64,000 nt of DNA from Chersky-840 sp963838775 (GTDB taxonomy: Bacteria; Actinomycetota; Acidimicrobiia; Acidimicrobiales; UBA8190), in the NCBI GenBank assembly GCA_963838775.1, contig CAWISP010000030.1:124001-188000 (forward strand), written 5' to 3'. Shown in pieces: positions 58,964-64,000 of the stretch. Below the pieces are notes generated by a model that saw only the letters and a list, made by a program, of their open reading frames with translations, was not told the DNA's origin and ran no database searches. Each line of letters opens with the position of its first letter. The first letter of the stretch is position 1. Made by a program: the position numbers and the translations under genes.

Positions 58964-60831
58964 GACGCCGTCGACCGGACCTCGAGCTCCAGGCCCTCGA
59001 ACGTGCCGGCTTCGAGCCACTGCTCGAGCAGCTCGCGGTAGGCGAACCAGTCACCCATGCCGCGGCCGTAGTTGCCGTTGCGGGGATTGAGCGCTTCTGG
59101 GTGTCCCTCGTTGTTGATGCGCGACGGCGTGCAGAGGGACATCACGGCGCTGCCGTCGACGAAGGAGTCGACGATCTTCTGCGTCCACGCTTCCTCGGCC
59201 GCGGCGCTGACATCGAACACCTCCACACCGCTCTCCTCGAGCAGCCGGACGGCGCCACCGACGAATTCGGCTCCAAGCACGGCCAGCTGCGTGTAGTTCA
59301 CGGTCACCACCGCCTGCTGCCCCGGCGCCGGCATGATGAACATGTTCGGGAAGCCACGGCTCATGATCCCGAACAGGCTGGAGGCGCCGTCGGCCCACTT
59401 CTCGGCCAGGGTGACGCCGCCACGACCGACAACCTCGTGGCCGGCTCGGCGGAACACCGGGGTGAGCTCGGCCTCGAAGCCGGTCCCGTAGATGATGCAG
59501 TCGACCTCGTACTGCTTCCCGTCGACGACCGGGCCCAGCTCGGTGATGCGCTCGATCCCGGCGGGGCAGTCGATCAGCGTGACGTTGGGGTTGTTGAACG
59601 CCAGCAGGTATTCGTCGTGGAAGCACGGCCGCTTGCAGAGGTACCGGTAGTACGGCTTGATCATCTCGGCGGTGGCGGGGTCGGCCACCAGCTTCTCGAC
59701 CCGGCGTCGGTGCGCGTCCATGATCCGGTAGTCGAGCTCCTCGGCGCTGCGCAGGTACTCGGCTGTCGTCATGCCTTTGCGTCGCGGGGGGTGCTGGACG
59801 GCCGCGTAGTGGTGTGTCCATCCGTCATCGACCTGGTCCACCTCGACCGGCCGGCCCAACATGATCGACTGGAAGTTGTCCATCCGGGCCCGCTGCCAGC
59901 CCGGTTGGAGCCCGCTCGCGAAGTCGGGATCGGTGGGCCGGTTGCCCCGCTCTCCGATGGCCGACGGCGTGCGCTGGAACACATAGAGGTGCTTGGCCGA
60001 CGCGGCCAGCGGTGGCACACACTGGATACCGGTCGCCCCGACACCGACGAGACCGATTACCTTGTCCGCCAGACCGGTGAGGGGCTCGTCCGGGCCGCCG
60101 CCGGTGTAGGCGTAGTCCCATCGCGCCGTATGGAAGGAGCGCCCCGCGAAGTCCTCCATGCCCTCGATGACGGGCAGCTTCAAGAGATTGAGGATCCCGA
60201 CGGCCATCACGTACCAGCGGGAGCTGATCTCGTCGCCGCGGTCGGTGTGGATCCGCCACCGGGCTGCTTCATCGTGCCACTCGGCGCGGGTCACCCCGGT
60301 GTGGAACAGGGCGTCGGTCACGAGATCGAACCGGTCGGCGATCGCCTCGAGGTGGTGCCAGATCTCATCGCCGGAGGCGTAACGCCGGGTGGGGATGTAG
60401 TCGAGCTCCTCGAGCATCGGCATGTAGATGTACGACTCGACGTCGCACATGACGCCCGGGTATCGGTTCCAGTACCACGTGCCCCCGATGCCGCCCGCCT
60501 GGTCGACGATGCGGATCCGCTTGACCCCGGCTTTGCGGAGGTGGGCGGCGGCGTTCACCCCGGCGATCCCCCCGCCCACGATCACGACATCGACTTCGTC
60601 GACGACCGGATCGCGCTCGATGACCGGGGTGAACGGGTCGTCACGGTAGCGGGCGAAGTACTCGTCGGTACGCAGGTCGCGGATGTCGGAGCGGCCGGGG
60701 ACCAGCCGCTTGTCGCGCTCGGCGAGGTACTTGGCGCGGACGGCCTCGGGGTCGTAGGGCGCGGCTCCGCCCGTTCCCGCCTTCGATCCCCTTCGCAGAG
60801 ACGAAGGCACCGTTGGATGGGCTCCAGACAT
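58960..60831 (-). CDS. Baeyer-Villiger-type flavin monooxygenase
   Basis: A 623-residue FAD/NADPH monooxygenase. After an N-terminal extension like that of HAPMO/CPDMO-type enzymes, the FAD loop is VVIVGGGIAGVNAAAHLRKA, the BVMO signature FAGRSFHTARWDY matches FxGxxxHxxxW, and VIGLVGVGATGIQCVPPLAA is the NADPH loop. ESYIYMPMLEELDYIPTRRY is the usual tail of the first FAD region. Such enzymes convert ketones to esters or lactones. The ATG at 60831 has no ribosome-binding site but lies 7 nt after TAAGGT, so it is probably leaderless. Confidence 0.88.
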   Translation of the reverse strand: MSGAHPTVPSSLRRGSKAGTGGAAPYDPEAVRAKYLAERDKRLVPGRSDIRDLRTDEYFARYRDDPFTPVIERDPVVDEVDVVIVGGGIAGVNAAAHLRKAGVKRIRIVDQAGGIGGTWYWNRYPGVMCDVESYIYMPMLEELDYIPTRRYASGDEIWHHLEAIADRFDLVTDALFHTGVTRAEWHDEAARWRIHTDRGDEISSRWYVMAVGILNLLKLPVIEGMEDFAGRSFHTARWDYAYTGGGPDEPLTGLADKVIGLVGVGATGIQCVPPLAASAKHLYVFQRTPSAIGERGNRPTDPDFASGLQPGWQRARMDNFQSIMLGRPVEVDQVDDGWTHHYAAVQHPPRRKGMTTAEYLRSAEELDYRIMDAHRRRVEKLVADPATAEMIKPYYRYLCKRPCFHDEYLLAFNNPNVTLIDCPAGIERITELGPVVDGKQYEVDCIIYGTGFEAELTPVFRRAGHEVVGRGGVTLAEKWADGASSLFGIMSRGFPNMFIMPAPGQQAVVTVNYTQLAVLGAEFVGGAVRLLEESGVEVFDVSAAAEEAWTQKIVDSFVDGSAVMSLCTPSRINNEGHPEALNPRNGNYGRGMGDWFAYRELLEQWLEAGTFEGLELEVRSTAS

Positions 60832-60838
60832 TGGTCCG

Positions 60839-60844
60839 ACCTTA
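60839..60844 (-). promoter_or_regulatory. -10 box of the leaderless BVMO operon
   Basis: TAAGGT on the minus strand is followed by 7 nt and the BVMO ATG. No TGAC-N6-GTCA palindrome is seen here, so this operon appears to be regulated separately. Confidence 0.5.
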
Positions 60845-60932
60845 CTTTTCCCAACCGACCTCGGTTTGACGATGGCTCTTCGGTTGGTCACTCACGCCGC
60901 GGGGCTCGAGACCGCGTCCAGGTACGAAGTGG

Positions 60933-61006
60933 TGGGGCTAGCTGGAATCGAACCAGCGACCTCAGCATTATCAGTGCTGCGCTCTAACCGGCTGAGCTAT
61001 AGCCCC
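60933..61006 (-). tRNA. tRNA-Ile (GAU)
   Basis: A complete 74-nt cloverleaf: acceptor stem GGGGCTA/TAGCCCC, D arm GCTCAGCCGGTTAGAGC, anticodon arm CAGCACTGATAATGCTG with anticodon GAT, and TPsiC arm GCTGGTTCGATTCCAGC, followed by the discriminator A. The 3' CCA is not encoded. In many actinobacteria tRNA-Ile lies downstream of gyrA; here a P450 gene stands between them. Confidence 0.97.
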
Positions 61007-61272
61007 GTCTGGCACACGTCTTCTCCATCTGGAGGTGGCGATTGTAGGCCGGATGGGAACCGTCCACCGACGGGACCGTTCCTGCGATACCGGTCGCCGA
61101 GAACGGCGCTCGGCACTGTGCCTGTGGCTCGGCCGCCTTCACCAGTGCCGTGCCACGCCGGTCCCCACCATGCCGCCCCGGGAACAAGACAGAACCCGGC
61201 GACAGGGCACGGTGTCGTCATCCAGATGCGATGCGGCGCCCGGCGGCGCCCGGCGATCTACCATTCCGCTAG

Positions 61273-61309
61273 AGAATCGAGCCGTCCGGGTCGATTCTGC
61301 CTGACGTCA
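61273..61309. promoter_or_regulatory. Inverted repeat and TGACGTCA upstream of P450
   Basis: AGAATCGA-N10-TCGATTCT (61273-61298) is a perfect 8-bp inverted repeat. TGACGTCA (61302-61309) lies 3 bp on. Both sit about 90 bp before the P450 start. A P450 operator is more likely than a terminator because no T-run follows. The rest of 61007-61393 holds no gene I can support. Confidence 0.5.
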
Positions 61310-61393
61310 ACTGATGTGCGGACGGACGACCGGCGCGCACCGATCCAGACCGTAGCGACACACCTGACCGTTCACCCTGGCCGAAGGACGCAC

Positions 61394-62608
61394 GTGACCG
61401 ACACCGACAGCCCCGCCGAGAGCAGCACCGACACGGGCAGCTCCGACATCTACGACTACTGGGCTGAATTCCGGCGCACGGAACGTGTGGGCCGTTTCGG
61501 GGGGGAAGGGTCGGACGTGTGGCTGGTGACCAGGTACACCGACGTCGAGCGCGTGCTGCGCGACCCCACGCGTTTCTCCAGCCGGGTGAACGCCGACACC
61601 ATGGGGCCGGTCATGGGGACGGTCATCCTGGCTATGGACGGCGAGGAGCACCGCCGCTACCGCAACCTCGTCGCCCACGCCTTTCGCCCCTCGGCTCTGG
61701 CCCGCTGGGAGAGCGAGCTCATCGCCCCCACCATCCACCGGCTCATCGACGGCCTCACCGGGCGCACGAGCGCCGATCTGGTGGCCGAGATCACCAGCCA
61801 CTTCCCGGTGCAGGTCATCGCCGAGGTGCTGGGCGTGCCGTCCGACGCCCACGAGCGGTTCCACGCCTGGGCCCTCGACATGAACAAGGGCCCCGAGGAC
61901 TACCCCGTGTCCACGGCGGCCGCCGCGGCGATGCGTGAGTACCTCACGCCCATCGTCGAGGACCGCAAGATGCATCCCACCAAAGACCTCATCTCCGACA
62001 TCGTCACCGCCGAGATGGATGGTGAGCGACTCAGTGACGAGCACATCTACGGGTTCCTCCGGCTGCTGCTCCCTGCCGGGGCCGAGACCACCTTCGCGGC
62101 CATGGGCAGCTGCCTCTACGCGCTGCTGAGCAAGCCCGACGTCCTCGACCGGGTGCGGGCCGATCCGAGCCTTCTCGACGCCGTGATCGAGGAGACGCTG
62201 CGCTGGGAGACCTCGGTCACCATGGTCAACCGGGAGACGACGTGTCCGGTCGAGATCGACGGGGTCCATGTCCCGGAAGGGGTGTCGCTCGTGTGCGCCA
62301 CAGGATCGGCCAATCGTGACGAGTCGCGCTACAGCGATCCCGACCAGTGGGACCTCGATCGCCACGAACCGGCCCATATCGCTTTCGGCACCGGACGTCA
62401 CCAGTGTCTGGGGATGCACCTGGCCCGCATGGAACTGCGCATCGGGCTCGGCGCGCTCGTCGAGCGCCTCGAAGGCCTGCGCTTCGACAACACCGACGCC
62501 GCAGACGCTGCGCCACCGGTGCGCATCGAAGGCATGGCCTTCCGCTCCCCGCCGCGGTTGCCGGTGCGCTTCGACACCGTGGCGCCCGGGCCCCCGCCCC
62601 CACCCTGA
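61394..62608 (+). CDS. Cytochrome P450
   Basis: A 404-residue class I P450. GTG 61394 follows a GAAGGA site. ILAMDGEEHRRYRNLVAHAF is the C-helix region, LLPAGAETTFAAMGS the I-helix with its acid-Thr pair, EETLRWETSVTMVNRET the ExxR region, and IAFGTGRHQCLGMHLARMEL the haem loop with the Cys ligand. No ferredoxin adjoins. It is inserted between gyrA and tRNA-Ile and is convergent to gyrA. It is only distantly similar to the P450 at 41207. Confidence 0.9.
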   Translation: MTDTDSPAESSTDTGSSDIYDYWAEFRRTERVGRFGGEGSDVWLVTRYTDVERVLRDPTRFSSRVNADTMGPVMGTVILAMDGEEHRRYRNLVAHAFRPSALARWESELIAPTIHRLIDGLTGRTSADLVAEITSHFPVQVIAEVLGVPSDAHERFHAWALDMNKGPEDYPVSTAAAAAMREYLTPIVEDRKMHPTKDLISDIVTAEMDGERLSDEHIYGFLRLLLPAGAETTFAAMGSCLYALLSKPDVLDRVRADPSLLDAVIEETLRWETSVTMVNRETTCPVEIDGVHVPEGVSLVCATGSANRDESRYSDPDQWDLDRHEPAHIAFGTGRHQCLGMHLARMELRIGLGALVERLEGLRFDNTDAADAAPPVRIEGMAFRSPPRLPVRFDTVAPGPPPPP

Positions 62609-62640
62609 GGGCCGGACCGAGCGGCCCCCTTATTCTTCTT
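62609..62640 (+). terminator. Probable intrinsic terminator of the P450 gene
   Basis: GGGCCG-N7-CGGCCC forms a six-base-pair G+C stem directly after the P450 stop, followed by CCTTATTCTTCTT. It lies in the 21-bp gap to, and across the end of, the convergent gyrA. Confidence 0.5.
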
Positions 62641-64000
62641 CCTCGCCCGTAACCGCGGCCACCGCGGCGACGCTGTGGCCCTCTTCGAGGCTCATGAGCC
62701 GTACACCGGTGGCGTCGCGACCCTGCGCCGCGATCTCGCGCACGGCAGTGCGGATGACGATGCCCCCCGTCGAGATGAGCAGGATCTCGTCATCGAGCCC
62801 GGCCATGAAGGCGGCCACCACCCGCCCCCGGCGAGCCGTCAGCTTGATGGCGCGCACCCCCTGGCCGCCCCGGCCCTGGCGGCCGAAGTGGTCGGTCTTG
62901 GTGCGCTTGCCGTAGCCGGCGTCGGTCACGATGAGGATGTCGCGGTCGGGGCGCACGACGTCGCAGGACACGACCTCGTCCCCGGGGCGCAGGCGCATGC
63001 CCCGCACGCCCGCCGCGTCACGGCCCATGGGGCGGACGTCGGTCTCGGAGAAGCGGATGCCGCTCCCGTTGCGGCTCACCATGACGATGTCGTCGTCCCC
63101 CGAGGTCGCCACCACCCGCACGAGCTCATCGCCGTCGCGCAGCGCGATGGCGATGAAACCTTCGCGCCGTGACTTGTCGTACTCGGAGAACGCTGTCTTC
63201 TTGACCTGGCCCATCTTGGTGGCGAAGGTGAGGAAGCCCCCCGAGTCGAAGTCGCGGGTGGCCACGATGGCCTGGATCTTCTCGCTGGGGCTCAGGGGCA
63301 GGAGGTTCACCACGGCCGTGCCCCGTGCCGTGCGCTCCTTCATGGGCACTTCGTGGGCGCGCAGCCGGTAGACGCGGCCCCGGTTCGAGAACAGCAGCAG
63401 GAACGCCAGCGTGGTGGTGTGAACCACGTCGTCGACGAGGTCCTCTTCTTTGAGCCGCGCCCCCTGCACGCCGCGCCCGCCCCGGCCCTGGGTCCGGAAC
63501 GACCCGGCCGGCACAGCCTTGATGTAGCCGGCGCGTGTCATGGTGACGACGATCTCCTCGTCGCTGATGAGGTCCTCAACCCCGAGCTCGCCCGGGTCGT
63601 GGGTGACCTGGGTGCGGCGGTCGTTGGCGTACTTGGCCTTGATCTCGCCGAGCTCGGTGGCGATCACGGCGCGCAGGCGAGCCGGGTCGCCGAGGATCGA
63701 CTCGAGCTCGGCGATGGTGCGGCGCAGCTCCTCCATCTCCTCTTCGAGGTTCGACCGGCCTAGACGGGTGAGCCGCCCCAGGGTCATGTCGAGAATGTGC
63801 TCGGCCTGCTGCTCGGAAAAGGAGAACGGTTCGGTCATGAGCGCGGTGCGCGCCCCGGGGCGATCGTCTGAGGCTCGGATGGCGGCGATCACGGCGTCGA
63901 GCATGTCGATGGCGCGCAACAGGCCTTCGACGATGTGGGCGCGCTCGCGCGCCTTGTTGAGGCGGAACTCCGAACGGCGGGTAATGACCTCGATCTGGTG
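62630..64000 (-). CDS. gyrA: DNA gyrase subunit A, C-terminal part (cut by window edge)
   Basis: The window shows the last 456 residues. EVITRRSEFRLNKARERAHI and EGLLRAIDMLDAVIAAIRAS belong to the tower/coiled-coil part. FSEQQAEHILDMTLGRLTRL leads into the C-terminal beta-pinwheel, with repeated blades such as YIKAVPAGSFRTQGRGGRGV. The GyrA box reads QGRGGRG, a variant of Q(R/K)RGG(R/K)G, and a similar QGRGGQG occurs in a later blade. It ends in an acidic EEEE tail. GyrA cuts and rejoins DNA to add negative supercoils. The active-site Tyr and fluoroquinolone region are outside the window. Confidence 0.96.
   Translation of the reverse strand, partial: HQIEVITRRSEFRLNKARERAHIVEGLLRAIDMLDAVIAAIRASDDRPGARTALMTEPFSFSEQQAEHILDMTLGRLTRLGRSNLEEEMEELRRTIAELESILGDPARLRAVIATELGEIKAKYANDRRTQVTHDPGELGVEDLISDEEIVVTMTRAGYIKAVPAGSFRTQGRGGRGVQGARLKEEDLVDDVVHTTTLAFLLLFSNRGRVYRLRAHEVPMKERTARGTAVVNLLPLSPSEKIQAIVATRDFDSGGFLTFATKMGQVKKTAFSEYDKSRREGFIAIALRDGDELVRVVATSGDDDIVMVSRNGSGIRFSETDVRPMGRDAAGVRGMRLRPGDEVVSCDVVRPDRDILIVTDAGYGKRTKTDHFGRQGRGGQGVRAIKLTARRGRVVAAFMAGLDDEILLISTGGIVIRTAVREIAAQGRDATGVRLMSLEEGHSVAAVAAVTGEEEE

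Noticed and set aside
1..64000. Mobile elements, CRISPR arrays, phage or rRNA genes
   Set aside because: I found no transposase, integrase, terminal inverted repeats, spaced direct repeats or rRNA sequence. The only repeats are short tandem ones.

Overview
The window is very G+C-rich (about 70% by eye), uses many GTG starts, packs genes into ATGA/GTGA-overlapped operons, and carries a gyrA of actinobacterial type next to a tRNA-Ile. The crowd of COG2159 amidohydrolases, CoA ligases, acyl-CoA dehydrogenases, thiolase-like/DUF35 pairs and P450s suggests a catabolically versatile high-G+C actinobacterium. Acidimicrobiia is the likeliest class, but that is inference, not proof. No insertion sequence, prophage, integrase, rRNA or CRISPR array is visible.

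Layout. 0-7.6 kb (minus): an aldehyde dehydrogenase, a D-aminoacylase-type hydrolase, a zinc alcohol dehydrogenase and two COG2159 amidohydrolases lead into a small membrane protein and the start of apt. 7.6-12.3 kb (plus): a divergent TetR regulator, two more amidohydrolases and an acyl-CoA ligase. 12.3-34.3 kb: a lipid/CoA region with SDRs, two DUF35 proteins, three thiolase-like proteins, two acyl-CoA dehydrogenases, PaaK-like, AMP-forming and NDP-forming CoA ligases, enoyl-CoA hydratase, a fused class III CoA-transferase, and an ABM monooxygenase-like gene with a type II lumazine synthase. 34.3-42.4 kb: winged-helix regulator, aldehyde dehydrogenase, CoA ligase, amidohydrolase, thiolase-like protein, ferredoxin and P450. 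43.0-45.2 kb: a RodZ-like protein, a VOC protein and a small hypothetical. 45.2-56.4 kb: a surface-polysaccharide region with a multiply frameshifted alpha-L-rhamnosidase, a GGDEF-EAL protein, and a plus-strand operon containing PelF-like glycosyltransferase and PelG-like membrane protein. 56.4-60.8 kb (minus): a Baeyer-Villiger monooxygenase, SDR and lactonase-like amidohydrolase operon. 60.9-64 kb: tRNA-Ile(GAU), a second P450 and the C-terminal part of gyrA.

How it works together. The catabolic genes would activate, oxidise and cleave acyl-CoA or alicyclic substrates. A palindrome TGAC-N6-GTCA appears at least seven times, always between genes and next to such genes, so much of the region probably shares one regulator that is not identifiable here. 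A distinct KstR-like palindrome precedes the ABM/lumazine synthase pair, and a third palindrome lies between the TetR gene and its divergent aldehyde dehydrogenase. Several promoters have a TANNNT box 6-8 nt before the start codon, which implies leaderless mRNAs. Short tandem duplications recur at gene ends, several spanning the stop codon.
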